DNA of 64,000 nt from Meghimatium bilineatum (lineage: Eukaryota; Mollusca; Gastropoda; Stylommatophora; Philomycidae). This document shows positions 36,066 through 48,236 of the stretch, one piece after another. Every line of letters starts with the position of its first letter. The stretch's first letter is position 1. The translations under genes were made by a program, and so were the position numbers. The stretch spans positions 66,410,853-66,474,852 of the forward strand of contig CM067316.1 in assembly GCA_034231615.1 (NCBI GenBank), given 5' to 3'. A model generated the notes under the pieces. It was not told the origin of the DNA. It ran no database searches and saw nothing but the letters and a program-made list of their open reading frames with translations.

Positions 36066-36340
36066 TAATGTAGGACACACAACGTACTGACCATGTTGAC
36101 TTATGTCGTTATTCTCATTAATTTTTAAAATGATGATTCTATTGATCGCTGTGCTGTTATTTTACACACGTTAATCCACGGCTTGTCATGTTATCATGTT
36201 TGAAATGATGTTCTGTTATTTTGTCTTTCCTTTTGATTTAGCGAACTTTCCAACATGTGGAACTTCACATGACGCAGAGTGAGGAATTCAGTTGAAAGGA
36301 AATGATAAATACAGCAATAGAAGAAGACGTTGACGCTTAC

Positions 36341-36395
36341 CTTTTCTAATAATGGAGTGATGTTCCAAGTGCAGATACGAACTTCCATCATCGAT
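36341..36395 (-). CDS. TFAP2: TFAP2 exon 3 (short linker exon)
   Basis: This 55-bp exon was found by phase and motif. The acceptor is agccacag and the donor is AAAAG|gtaagc. It reads IDDGSSYLHLEHHSIIRK plus one base of a Gly codon. The position and the ending IIRKG correspond to the small exon of vertebrate AP-2 that ends VIKKG, which is 52 bp as I recall. Exon 2 ends in phase 0 and exon 4 starts with two bases, so the junctions fit on both sides. Being short it is the least certain of the five exons, but two good splice sites plus phase plus motif make chance unlikely. A Tc1 fragment ends about 280 bp away on the low side. Confidence 0.8.
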
Positions 36396-36439
36396 CTGTG
36401 GCTAGATCAGATCAATAATATTAATTAGATCAAGTCATG

Positions 36440-36765
36440 TCATGAAAATGATAATAATAATGATATGACATGTTGAATGATATGTTGAATGACATGTTGA
36501 ATGACATGTTGAATGACATGTATCGGATATTGAAACTAATAAACAAGATAGGACAGGATAAGATATCAGCAATAGAAATGTTCGATACAACGATACAGAA
36601 TAGACAAGACACGCAACAACCAATAATAGACTAAACAGGAAGAATGGGCAAAACTGGCAGAATAGACAAAATAGACAGAATATGAAAATTAGCAGAATAG
36701 ACAAAACAGACAAAATAGACAGGATAGACATAATATACCATACAGCATGGACAAATGAAGAAGAC
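36440..36765. repeat. 13-bp and degenerate agacaaaat repeats
   Basis: At 36465-36525 there are about five 13-bp units (tgttgaatgacat). From 36590 to 36765 come degenerate agacagaataga-type units. It lies 45 bp from exon 3. Confidence 0.75.
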
Positions 36766-37258
36766 ATGGACAAGTAAAGACATGGACAAGTAAAGACATG
36801 GACAATTGAAGACATGGACAATTGAAGACATGGACAATTGAAGTCATGGACAAATGAAGAAGACATGGACAAGTGAAGACATAGACAAGTGAAGACATAG
36901 ACAAGTGAAGACATGGACAAGTGAAGACATGGACAAGTGAAGACATAGACAAGTGAAGACATGGACAAGTGAAGACATGTACAAGTGAAACATGGACAAG
37001 TGAAGTCATGGACAATTGAAGACATGGACAATTGAAGTCATGTACAATTGAAGACATGTACAAGTGAATACCAGGATAAGTGAAGACATGGACAAGTGAA
37101 GACATGTACAAGTGAAGACATGGATAAGTGAAGACATGGACAAGTGAAGACATGGACAATGAAGACATGAACAAGTGAAGACATAGACAAGTGAAGACAT
37201 GGACAAGTGAAGACATGGACAAGTGAAGACATGGGCAGGTGAAGACATGGACAAGTGA
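36766..37258. repeat. Minisatellite, 16 bp x ~30
   Basis: Units gacatggacaagtgaa with scattered substitutions. Confidence 0.95.
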
Positions 37259-37294
37259 ACGTTTCGTATATTATAAGACCAATAATGAGCAACT

Positions 37295-38130
37295 CATGAA
37301 CAGCACTAAACAGACATGGATGGAGAGTGAACTAAACAGACATGGATGGAGAGTGAACTAAACAGACATGGATGGAGGTGAACTAAACAGACATGAATGG
37401 AGAGTGAACTAAACAGACATGGATGGAGAGTGAACTAAACAGACATGGATGGAGAGTGAATTAAAAACAGACACGAGTGGAGAGTGAACTAAACAGACAT
37501 GGATGGAGATGAACTAAACAGACACGGGTGGAGAGTGAACTCAACAGACATGGATGGAGAGTGAACGCAATAGACACGGGTGAAGGTGAACTAAATAGAC
37601 ATGGGTGGAGGTGAACTAAACAGAGACGAGTGGAGGTGAACTAAACAGACACGGGTGGAGAGTGAACTCAAGAGACATGGAGGGTGAGTGAACTCAACAG
37701 ACACGGATGAAGGTGAACTAAATAGACATGGGGGAAATGGTGTGCTAAACAGACATGGGTGAATGGTGTGCTAAACAGACACGAGTGGAGAGTGAACTAA
37801 ACAGACATGGGTGGAGAATGAACTAAATGGACATGGGTGGAGAATGAACTAAACAGACACGGTGGAGAGTGAACTAAACAGACATGGATGGAGGTGAACT
37901 AAACAGACATGGATGGAGGTGAACTAAACAGACACGAGTGGAGAGTGAACTAAACAGACATGGATGGAGGTGAACTAAACAGACACGAGTGGAGAGTGAA
38001 CTAAACAGACACGGGTGGAGAGTGAACTAAATGGACATGGGTGAAGAGTGAACTAAATAGACATGGGTGGAGAGTGAGCGAAACAGACACGGGTGGAGAA
38101 TGAACTAAACAGACACTGGTGGAGGTGAAT
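37295..38130. repeat. Minisatellite, ~26 bp x ~32
   Basis: Units gaactaaacagacatggatg plus gagagt, with 24-bp forms (gaggtg). Moderately diverged with no obvious blocks. Confidence 0.93.
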
Positions 38131-38234
38131 AGAGTGAAAAAGTCTATGACAAATGTGGTAATACACTGGGGAAAGTATATTAGGCACGTACTGGTATCAG
38201 AACACAAAAAAAGGGGGGGGGGGACGATGCACAA

Positions 38235-39130
38235 ACTTGTCTCATCATCAGGTGACATGTTCCTTCCAGAACGTAGTTTTCCCTATGGATCTCTTCCCTA
38301 TGGATCTCTTGAATTCTCCGCTGTCTTTCTCCGCAAGTTTTCTTACCCCTTCTAGTGACATGCCCAGGCATTCTTGAATGTCTTTTGTTCAACGGCGTCT
38401 TGGGCGGCCTTTGCCCCTGTTGCCTTCTATCACCCCCTCCAGTAACAATCTCTCCATCCGTCGTGTCTCTTAATGTGACCGAAAAACATTAGCTTTTTCT
38501 TTAATATAGTGTTCAGAAGCCAGCCGTCCCAGAAGTTAATTGTTCTTTACACCTCCTGGTTTGTTTTCCTTGTTGCCCATGGTATTCTCAAAACTCTTCT
38601 ATAGCACTTTAATTCAAGTGATGTTATTATCTTGGCCACTGTTTTATTTAGTTTCTATGCTTCACATCCGTATGTCGCCACAGGAAACACAACTTGGTTC
38701 TTATGTTAGCACGCTGCCATTGTTTCTTTAGCCATTTTAATTTGCCAGTGCCATTGGCGTTCTTCTCTTGATTTCAAGTTCCCTGCATTGTTTATATTAG
38801 TTCCTAAATAATCAAAATGTGTCACGTCTTCTAAAATGCAGTTCTCAATATTAATTTTGGGTCTTGATTTAGTTTTGTCAGTTGCCATTATTTTTGTCTA
38901 TTCCATATTTAAGAACAAGTTTTGCTGTTCGCTGAACTTTTGGATTGACTTAATTATGTTCAGTAGGTCGTGTTCGTTTATTATTAAAGCACTGTGTCGT
39001 CTGCATATCTAATTTATGGTATCTGCGACCTCCTGTCTAATTGCAATGAAACCCATAGCATACAGTCTCATACACAGTAGATAAGTCACAGAGAAACGAA
39101 TAAGTGCGGATGAGGTTTTGATGTCTACAA
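38235..39130 (-). mobile_element. LINE F, RT end to 3' tail
   Basis: Minus frames read IRYADDTVL near 38990, INIENCILEDVTHFDYLGTN, IKMAKETMAAC, later MERLLLEGVIEGNRGKGRPR, RWTKDIQECLGM-like, and GEFKRSIGK..FWKEHVT. The end is followed by TGATGATGAGACAAG, again a GAT tail. Many stops and frame changes. This is an RTE-like family distinct from A-D. Sequence from 39131 to 39334 is unassigned. Confidence 0.83.
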
Positions 39131-39334
39131 GAATGGCAGGAATGTGTCTGAGAAACCATCTGCTTACACGACTTACAACATTGGTTATGAAAATAGAAGC
39201 AGTGGCCGGGGTTGCTCAGTTGGTGACTGAGATGCACAAGGTCATGCTCTCGGACTCCCCAAACATGCTCAGTAAGATAAGGAGGTGCATATCAAAGCTA
39301 GGAATAGGTCAAGTTACTGAAATACTGGGTTGTC

Positions 39335-39830
39335 CAAAGACTAATATGAATATATTGCTCTAGTCATGCCTCGGTCAGAAGGCTAACATGAATATATTGC
39401 TCTGGCCGTGTAGCGGTCAGAAGGCTAACATGAATATATTGTTCTGGTCGTGTAGCGGTCAGAAGGCTAACATGAATATATTGCTCTGGCCGTGTAGCGG
39501 TCAGAAGGCTAACATGAATATATTGTTCTGGTCGTGTAGCGGTCAGAAGGCTAACATGAACATATTGCTCTGGTCATGCACCGGTCAGAAGGCTATCATG
39601 AATATATTGCTCTGGTCATGTAGCGGTCAGAAGGCTAACATGAATATATTGCTCTGGTCATGCAGCGGTCAGAAGGCTAACATGAATATATTGCTCTGGT
39701 CATGTAGTGATCAGAAGGTTGACATGAATATATTGCCCTGGTCATGTTACGGTCAGAAGGCAAACATGAATCAGAAGGCTAACATTAATATATTGCTCTG
39801 GTCATGTAGTGGTCAGAAGACACGTTTCTC
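39335..39830. repeat. Minisatellite, 42 bp x ~11.5
   Basis: Units gtcagaaggctaacatgaat then atattgctctggtcatgtag and cg. Open on the plus strand because 42 is a multiple of three. Confidence 0.95.
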
Positions 39831-39894
39831 AATGTGAGCATCAGAAAACCACTCTTCAGTGATTAAAAATCAATTATATCACTCAACACACTAA

Positions 39895-40035
39895 ACAAGA
39901 CAAACCCACACACGACATCAGACATAGAATCTCCATCAGTACTACAAACACAACCACGACATCAGACATAACATCTCCATCAGTACTACAAACATACTCA
40001 CGACATCCGACATAACATCTCCAAAATATCTAGAA
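39895..40035. repeat. Minisatellite, ~44 bp x 3
   Basis: Units cacgacatcagacataacat plus ctccatcagtactacaaaca. Confidence 0.88.
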
Positions 40036-40053
40036 AAACTACATCAGTACTAC

Positions 40054-40470
40054 AATGGATAACAGCACCATGTGACAACCCTGGCAGATAACAGCGCTGT
40101 GTGACAACAATGACAGATAACATCACCATGTGACAACACTGGCAGATAAGAGCACCATGTGACAACCCTGGCAGATAACAACACCGTGTAGCAACGCTGG
40201 CAGATAACAGCGCTGTGTGTCAACCCTAGCAGATAACAGCACAGTGTGGCAACCCTGACAGATAACAGTACTGTGTGACAACTCTGGCAGATAACAGTGC
40301 TGTGTGAGAACCCTGGCAGTTAACAGCGTTGTGTGACAACCCTGGCAGATAACAGCGCTGTGTGACAACCCTGGCAGATAACAGCACAGTGTGACAGCCC
40401 TGGCAGATAACAGCGCTGTGTGACAACCCTGGCAGATAACAGTATGGTTTTGCAACCCTGGTAGATAAAA
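40054..40470. repeat. Minisatellite, 29 bp x 14
   Basis: Units cagataacagcgctgtgtga plus caaccctgg. Confidence 0.95.
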
Positions 40471-41804
40471 AAAACAGACGAATTGAAAACCACGGGAGTT
40501 AATTTCCATTAGTCCCACGTACCTCACAGTTAATGGGAAGTAAAGTATCTGCTAAAGCAATCTATGTGGCTTCAGTGGAGAGAACTGAGTGGAAACTGCA
40601 GACCAGAACAATGCATCATAAACAAAAAGGGAAGACATTTGAAGACACATCCCGCAGTGGCGTAAATATAATCAAACAGATATTGATTGGACCTATTTTT
40701 TCATGATCATACCAAGTAAATATTATTGTCAACAGTGGTCACAATCCCATGAAAGGTGTAGAGTACAATAGACCGGATAGTGTTTGCCTGTTTGGATATC
40801 CGGCTCTAGTAAAATCAGTAAGAATATTTGTCCGGACAACTATAGCTAGACTTGATCTACTCAACGATAACTCTAGAGTTTACCTCGTACCAATAGCAGA
40901 TCTAGACTTGACCTTGTCAAGTGTGACTGTCGAGTTTACTTCGTGTCAATGGCGGACCTAGATTTGACTTAGTCATCGATAGATTTAGTTTTACCTCCGT
41001 ATCCACAGAAGATCTAGACTTGACCTAGTCAATGATTAATCTTGTTTTACAGTAGATCTAGATTGATACTGGCCCATGTACTTGATCTAAAATTGTGTAA
41101 AACTTCGTCGTGCAGTAAAAGTTTTTATCAGCAGTTAAAGACAGAACAACGATTAATCAGTTTTCCTGGCACACAGATGAAATCATATTAAAAACCTATA
41201 GATAATAGGTCACGAAACAGACCAAATCGGCGTTTCGATGATAGGTCTTTATCAAGAAAAAACACACAAGTCAAATGCAAATTGTAAAGGACAAATTTGC
41301 AAGTAACCTAGGCGTTAAGTGAAATGAAATATAAATGAAATTTATACTCGAACTTGTCACAACAGATGAACTTATCACAACAGATGAGAATTCAATTAAA
41401 GCTGGATCAAGCAAAATGAGCCGTGCTGACATCTTGAGAATACCGGCATCGGTCGTTTAAATATATTAGCACTGAAGACACTTGTTAACACCGGGTAGGT
41501 GTACTTATGTGCTTATGTATGCAAGTGTGTCTTCTGATGAAGTATTGATCGCCAGGGTAGGCTATCATATTCCTAGATTATTTTCAAATCAGGCATGTTC
41601 TTTAGAAGACAATTCACTGTATTTATTCTCTTATACAATACCAAACTTTGTCGTCCTACAGAAAAAGCATCTTAGACAAGCAAATACCGCTACAAGTAAC
41701 GGTGTTCACTGGTGGATGTGCACATGCAAAACATACCACAATCCCAATAATCTGCCGTTGTGAAGCATCATAGTAGCAGTGTCGGTTATTTATCTACAAG
41801 TAGA
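40471..41804. other. Mostly unique intron-2 sequence
   Basis: At 40840-41060 a roughly 60-bp motif (gatctagacttgacctagtc) is loosely repeated four times. At 41190-41260 a stretch (aggtcacgaaacagaccaaa, then tcggcgtttcgatgataggt) looks like a short retroelement 3' region but I cannot place it. Nothing else recognised. Confidence 0.45.
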
Positions 41805-42280
41805 TTTTTGCACGGACAAGATAATATGTGGAATGATAGGTAAATTTATGCACGGTCATGTAAATGTGTGCACTGGAAGATACATGTGTGCACGTATAGA
41901 TAAATACATGCACTGGTAGATAAATATGTCCACTGATAGGAAAATGTATGCACTGTTAGGTAAATATGTCCACTGATAGGAAAATGTATGCACTGTTAGG
42001 TAAATATGTGCACTGATAGGAAAATGTATGCACTGTTAGGTAAATATGTGCACTGATATGTAAATATGTGTCCCAGCATACACGTGTGTGATCGGGCAGA
42101 TAAATGTGTACATGAACAGGAATGATATAAACAAAATAGTTGATGTATATATATACTGTAGTTAAGCAATCTGATTTGATGATCGATCGTTGTACGATTT
42201 AAGGATTTAATGATCGATCTTTGTCCGATTTCAGGATTTGATGATCGATCTTTAGATCTAGGGATATAATGATCGCTTTG
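41805..42280. repeat. ~20-bp array, then ~36-bp x 4
   Basis: 41805-42110 has units gcactgttaggtaaatatgt, with 40-bp pairs in the middle. 42165-42280 has about four units around ttgatgatcgatctttgtcc. Confidence 0.85.
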
Positions 42281-43035
42281 TGTCCACCACCAGAAATTGG
42301 AGATTTAGGGCCTATATTTTATTATCCACACACTGTATGAAAGCTATTCTTGGAGTCTGTTTGTGTGTGATTGTGTGTATTAGAGAGAGAGAGAGAGAGA
42401 GAGAAAAGCAGGGGGACAAAGAAACAATCGATCCAAAGTTTACACCGGTGAAACAACACGGGCAGAGAATTGTTCGCGCATGTTTTAGAAGGCATTGTCA
42501 TGTCACACAGGGAGAGATGATAAGTTATGACATCATAGAGACCGTTCGCAAGGAGAATCTGCCTGGAGGCCATCTTGTTCGAAACATACAGCCTGCCATC
42601 GACCTTGATTATATTTGTACGGACCTTCACTTCAATTTGTCTAGTGCTTGCAGGCAAGGATAATCCTGTCAATACAGGCAGAGTGGGACGCGTGTCGAGA
42701 CTGTGTCTCGTGCTTTGACGCATTCAGATGGCTCGTGTCACAGAAACGAGTAACGAGAGTTTACATCTCATAAGTGTACACAATATCTGAACATCTGAAT
42801 CTGCCTGTACACAATCTCTGATCGATGTCAATATATCTACATGTACACAGCATCTAATCGATATCACTATATAAGCTTTGGTCGAGTTTTAGCAGAATTT
42901 ATTGCCATCAAACGAAACAGTGCTACTCAATAATGTGCTACAAATAAGGTGTGTATTCCCCAGGTGCAAGCTTTGATTCCTCATTATAATGATATATTAC
43001 TTGATACAATATCATATTTGATGAAATGTAATTAT
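42281..43035. other. Unique intron-2 island with short GA tract
   Basis: (GA)n at about 42384-42404. From 42420 to 42770 the sequence is free of repeats, has no transposon motif and is slightly GC-richer than the surroundings. Possible conserved non-coding element. Confidence 0.4.
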
Positions 43036-44870
43036 TCTATACGGACAAGCAGGAGAAGAACGCAGTCTACCGTGCCTTATGTGTTCAGATCTGGAAAAGT
43101 GAAATATGGCCAAATGATTGGACACGATCAGTATATATGTCACTCCCAAAGAAGGGCATAATGAAATTCTGCACATATTACTGGAAAATTGCATTAATCA
43201 GTCATGCCAGCAAGATACTTCTCAAGATAATCATGAAAGAATGGAACACCATATGAACAAGAGAAATAAATAAAGTTCAGGCAGAATTTAAACAGAACAG
43301 ATGCACCAGGGTTCACATCTTCAACATGAGAGATATAATAGAGAAATGCAGAGAGTTCAATGTAGACATATACACCTGTTTCATTGACTAATCAAAGGCG
43401 TTTGACTGCGCAAAACACCAGAAATTATGGAACATAATGGGAAACATGGGCTTCCCACACCATCTCATATCGCTTCCCACACCATCTCCTATCACTTCCC
43501 ACACCATCTCATATCACTTCGCACACCATCTCATATCACTTCCCACACCATCTCATATCACTTCCTACACCATCTCATATCACTTCCTACACCATCTCAT
43601 ATCACTTCCCACACCATCTCATATCACTTCCCACACCATCTCATATCACTTCCCACAACATCTCAAAATACTTCCCACACCATCTCATATCACTTCCCAC
43701 ACCATCTCATATCACTTCCCACACCATCTCATATCACTTCCCACACCATCTCATATCACTTCCCACACCATCTCATATCACTTCCCACACCATCTCATAT
43801 CACTTCCCACACCATCTCAAAACACTCCCCACGCCATCTCATATCACTTCCCACACCATCTCATATCACTTCCCACACCATCTCATATTGCTCAGTAAAA
43901 TGTTTTATCAGAAACAACTTGCTTCTGCTCGTTTCGACGGAGAAACACCTGACAGGTTTGAGGTCCAAAAAAGAGTTAGACAGGGACGCAACCTCTCACC
44001 ACACCTGTTCAACATTTATACAAAAAACATCATGTGAAATGTACGAGAAAACCGTTATGAACAGTCTCAACTCCTCAATATCAAAGAACACGAAATCCAG
44101 ACATTAGGTATGCAGATTACACCACACATGAATATCAAGGAGTCCCACAGGTTAAGAACAAATGATTATGTCAGTTAAACATCATAGCGAGGCACGAAAC
44201 ATTTTCTACAATGCAAAAAAAGACAAAAAATAATGCATGCAAGCAGAGATGAAATTAAACCTAAAACAGTCATTGACAAAAAGCAACTGGAGAATGTAAA
44301 CAACTTTGAATATCTAGGGGCAACCATCAACAGCACAGGAGATTATTCGGCAGAGATAAGAAAGAGATTAGCAATGGCACTACAAAAAACGTCACACATG
44401 AAAAATGTATGGCAAGGAGCAAACAGAAAAAGAAAATTGCATCTACTAAGAAGCAACATCTTTGCAGTAACAACATACGGTTTTAAGACGTGGGCAGTGA
44501 TATAGACAATGGAAAATAAATGTTGATCTGCATTCGAAATGAAATGTTATAGAAACGTCCTAAGAATATTCTGAACATAGAAGAACTAACGCAGATGTCT
44601 GCAAAGATCTGAACATAGAAGAAGAGTCGCTTCTCAAAACTATCACAAAACGTAAACTGACATATTTCGGACATATACAAATACACAATGGTTTGGAAAG
44701 ATTAATCATGGAGGGGAAAATTCCGGGTAAGAGAACAAGAGACAGACCAAGACTACGATAGACACATGACATCGAAGACCTGAACATGGTACTGGAATAA
44801 GCTGGACAGCTCGCATACAGCAGTAAGAATTACAGAATGGCAGTGAGTAGAACGTTCTGCAAAGGACATG
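43036..44870 (+). mobile_element. LINE C copy 1 (BovB/RTE-like), RT to C-terminal, with internal 22-bp array
   Basis: Reads DKQEKNAVYRALCVQIWKS, WTRSVYMSLPKKGI, IALISHASKILLKIIMKEWN, AEFKQNRCTRVHIFNMRDII, YTCFID.SKAFDCAKHQKLW, then the 22-bp array, then VQKRVRQGRNLSPHLFNIYT in the RT frame. Later LENVNNFEYLGATINSTGDY and HLLRSNIFAVTTYG. Several stops and frameshifts. Copy 2 at 60395-61005 is collinear with 43215-44235. Confidence 0.88.
43451..43892 (+). repeat. 22-bp x 20 array seeded from LINE C coding sequence
   Basis: Units cttcccacaccatctcatat plus cg or ca. The same 22 bp is present once in LINE C copy 2 at 60623-60644, and both copies share the flanks catggg on the left and ctcagtaaaatg on the right. 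This is an expansion within the element. Confidence 0.98.
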
Positions 44871-45060
44871 TCATATAGAATGAGAGTAAGGACGTCATAT
44901 AGAATGAGAGTAAGGACATGTCATATAGAATGAGAGTAAGGACAAATCATGATACTAGTAAGTATTCACGAGTTGTACGGCTATGTTCTGTCTGAATTTA
45001 TCAATAATGTGATACTAGTAAGTATGTATTCACGAGTAGTACGGCTCTGTTCTGTGTGGA
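44870..45060. repeat. ~27-bp x 3 and ~60-bp x 2 duplications
   Basis: atcatatagaatgagagtaagg-like units at the LINE C 3' end (44870-44945), then a duplicated tgatactagtaagtat..cacgag segment. Confidence 0.8.
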
Positions 45061-45089
45061 CACATAAAATGTTGACTTAGTTTTCGCCC

Positions 45090-45290
45090 TCTTGTTGCAT
45101 TGCTACTAAAGTTTCTCCGCCCTTGACATGACGCTGGAAACAAGCTACACGCCCTTGACATGACGATGCAAACAAGCTACACACACTTGACTCTGCAAAC
45201 AAGCTACACACACTTGACTCTGCAAACAAGCTACACCCCTTGACATGACGCTGCAAACAACCTACACCCCTTGAAAGACATGTTAGAGAT
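45090..45290. repeat. ~29-bp degenerate array
   Basis: Units cttgacatgacgctgcaaac plus aagctacac with length variation, about six copies. Confidence 0.85.
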
Positions 45291-45379
45291 ATTTCAGAGG
45301 AAATGCCAGGTCTAATATAGACTAGTGTTCTATGTGGACAGACTCTTGTTTTATGTCTGGACACTCTAGTGGTGTAGAA

Positions 45380-45612
45380 AAACACTTGTGGTGTATAGTT
45401 CTAATGTGTGACAAGCACTTGTGATGTATAGTTCTAATGTGTGACAAACACTTGTGATGTATAGTTCTAATGTGTGACAAACACTTGTGATGTATAGTTC
45501 TAATGTGTGACAAACACTTGTGATGTATAGTTCTAATGTGTGACAAACACTTGTGATGTATAGTTCTAATGTGTGACAAACACTTTTGATGTATAGTTCT
45601 AATGTGTTGACA
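45380..45612. repeat. Minisatellite, 33 bp x 7
   Basis: Units gatgtatagttctaatgtgt plus gacaaacacttgt, nearly identical. Confidence 0.96.
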
Positions 45613-45729
45613 GTCTTTTGTTCTGTATATTTATATTTTTTTCCTGATAAGTTTACCATGCTTCTAACATCTTCACATCTTGTAGAACATCTAGACAGCC
45701 ATTTACCAGAATTGATCTTGTCTAAAAAT

Positions 45730-45910
45730 GTGACAATATTTCTACTAGAACAGACCGTAACAAACATTTTGGCAATATTTCTACTGGAACAGACCGTAAC
45801 AAACATTTTGGCAATATTTCTACTAGAACAGACCGTAACAAACATTTTGGCAATATTTCTACTAGAACAGACCGTAACAAACATTTTGGCAATATTTCTA
45901 CTAGAAAATT
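45730..45910. repeat. Minisatellite, 39 bp x 4.5
   Basis: Units aatatttctactagaacaga plus ccgtaacaaacattttggc. Confidence 0.96.
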
Positions 45911-45967
45911 TTCACAATCATTATTCAGTAATGATTCGAAATATTGGAAAGTTGTCTACCCAATATC

Positions 45968-46164
45968 TCTGCGATCTAACAGGTAATATTTGTCATCTAA
46001 CAGGTAATATTTGTCATCTAACAGGTAATATTTGTCATCTAACAGGTAATATTTGTCATCTAATAGGTAATATTTGTCATCTAACAGGTAATATTTGTCA
46101 TCTAACAGGTAATATTTGTCATCTAACAGGTAATATTTGTCATCTAACAGGTAATATATGCCAT
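45968..46164. repeat. 21-bp array, left part, x9
   Basis: Units ctaacaggtaatatttgtcat. The last unit changes to aatatatgccat, which is repeated on the far side of the LINE B insertion. Confidence 0.97.
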
Positions 46165-46664
46165 TGACACGATGCAGACACAGATCCTGATGCAGACACA
46201 GATTCGTTGGGCAGGTCATTTGGTGCGTATGCCAGACCACCGTCTGCCAAAGATACTTCTCTATGGTGAGCTAGAGAAGGATATACGATCTCAAGGTGGC
46301 CAAAGGAAGCGCTACAAGGACTCGTTAAAGAACTCACTGAAAGCCTTTGAAATAAACCACGATACATGGGAAGAGATTGCACAAAATAGATCTACATGGC
46401 GTTCTAAAATAAAAAAGAGTGCATCATCTTGTGAAAAGAAGAGAAATGCAGCAGCTCAACAGCGGAGAGCAGCTAGAAAGTCACGGATAGACCAAGATCC
46501 GTCTATAGTCGTCATTCCATGTCCAAACTGTCCAAGAAAATTTACAGCTCGAATAGGGCTCATTAGCCATCTACGAACTCATAATCAAGGACATAACTAA
46601 AATTGAATTTTGTAAAGTGGATGTAACAAATGGTCAACATCACTTGTGATGGACGAACAACAAC
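46165..46664 (+). mobile_element. LINE B, 5'-truncated 3' end, with 12-bp target-site duplication
   Basis: An open frame from about 46172 reads QIRWAGHLVRMPDHRLPK, LLYGELEKDIRSQGGQRKR, YKDSLKNSLKAFEINHDTWE and ends PCPNCPRKFTARIGLISHLR, TH, the zinc-knuckle C-terminus. No stop or frameshift in the 142-codon remnant. The tail is acgaacaacaacaa. The word aatatatgccat lies at 46153-46164 and again at 46665-46676. It split a 21-bp array. Confidence 0.93.
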
Positions 46665-48236
46665 AATATATGCCATCTAACAGGTAATTTCTGCCATCTA
46701 ACAGGTAATTTATTCTATCTAACAGGTAATATATTCTATCTAACAGGTAATATATTCTATCTAACAGGTAATATATTCTATCTAACAGGTAATATATTCT
46801 ATCTAACAGGTAATATATTCTATCTAACAGGTAATATATGCCATCTAACAGGTAATATATGTCATCTAACAGGTAATATATGTCATCTAACAGGTAATTT
46901 CTGCCATCTAACAGGTAATATATTCTATCTAACAGGTAATATATTCTATCTAACAGGTAATATATGTCATCTAACAGGTAATATATTCTATCTAACAGGT
47001 AATATATTCTATCTAACAGGTAATATATTCTATATAACAGGTAATATATTCTATCTAACAGGTAATATATTCTATCTAACAGGTAATATATTCTATCTAA
47101 CAGGTAATATATGTCATCTAATAGGTAATATATTCTATCTAACAGGTAATATATTCTATCTAACAGGTAATATATTCTATCTAACAGGTAATATATGTCA
47201 TCTAACAGGTAATATATGTCATCTAACAGGTAATATATTCTATCTAACGGGTAATATATTCTATCTAACAGGTAATATATTCTATCTAACAGGTAATATA
47301 TTCTATCTAACAGGTAATATATGTCATCTAACAGGTAATATATGTCATCTAACAGGTAATATATGTCATCTAACAGGTAATATATGCCATCTAACAGGTA
47401 ATATATTCTATCTAACAGGTAATATATTCTATCTAACAGGTAATATATTCTATCTAACAGGTAATATATTCTATCTAACAGGTAATATATTCTATCTAAC
47501 AGGTAATATATTCTATCTAACAGGTAATATATGTCATCTAACAGGTAATATATGTCATCTAACAGGTAATATATTCTATCTAACGGGTAATATATTCTAT
47601 CTAACAGGTAATATATTCTATCTAACAGGTAATATATTCTATCTAACAGGTAATATATTCTATCTAACAGGTAATATATTCTATATAACAGGTAATATAT
47701 TCTATCTAACAGGTAATATATGCCATCTAACAGGTAATATATGTCATCTAACAGGTAATATATGTCATCTAACAGGTTTTTTCTGCCATCTAACAGGTAA
47801 TATATTCTATCTAACAGGTAATATATTCTATCTAACAGGTAATATATTCTATCTAACAGGTAATATATTCTATCTAACAGGTAATATATTATATCTAACA
47901 GGTAATATATGTCATCTAACAGGTAATATATGTCATCTAACAGGTAATATATTCTATCTAACAGGTAATATATTCTATCTAACAGGTAATATATTCTATC
48001 TAACAGGTAATATATGTCATCTAACAGGTAATATATGTCATCTAACAGGTAATTTCTGCCATCTAACAGGTAATATATTCTATCTAACAGGTAATATATT
48101 ATATCTAACAGGTAATATATGTCATCTAACAGGTAATATATGTCATCTAACAGGTAATTTCTGCCATCTAACAGGTAATATATGTCATCTAACAGGTAAT
48201 TTCTGCCATCTAACAGGTAATATATGCTATCTAAGG
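46665..48236. repeat. 21-bp array, right part, ~75 copies
   Basis: Units ctaacaggtaatatattctat, with gtcat and gccat variants arranged in recurring runs. All units keep the acaggtaat core. Confidence 0.98.

Noticed and set aside
46172-46600. 142-codon ORF with a C2H2-like end as a host zinc-finger gene
   Set aside because: The same C-terminus ends LINE B at 21.3 kb, it has a target-site duplication, and it is 5'-truncated within an array.
46665-48236. Regular 21-bp array considered as a CRISPR-like array
   Set aside because: No unique spacers between repeats, no cas genes, and the surrounding gene has introns; it is a plain minisatellite.
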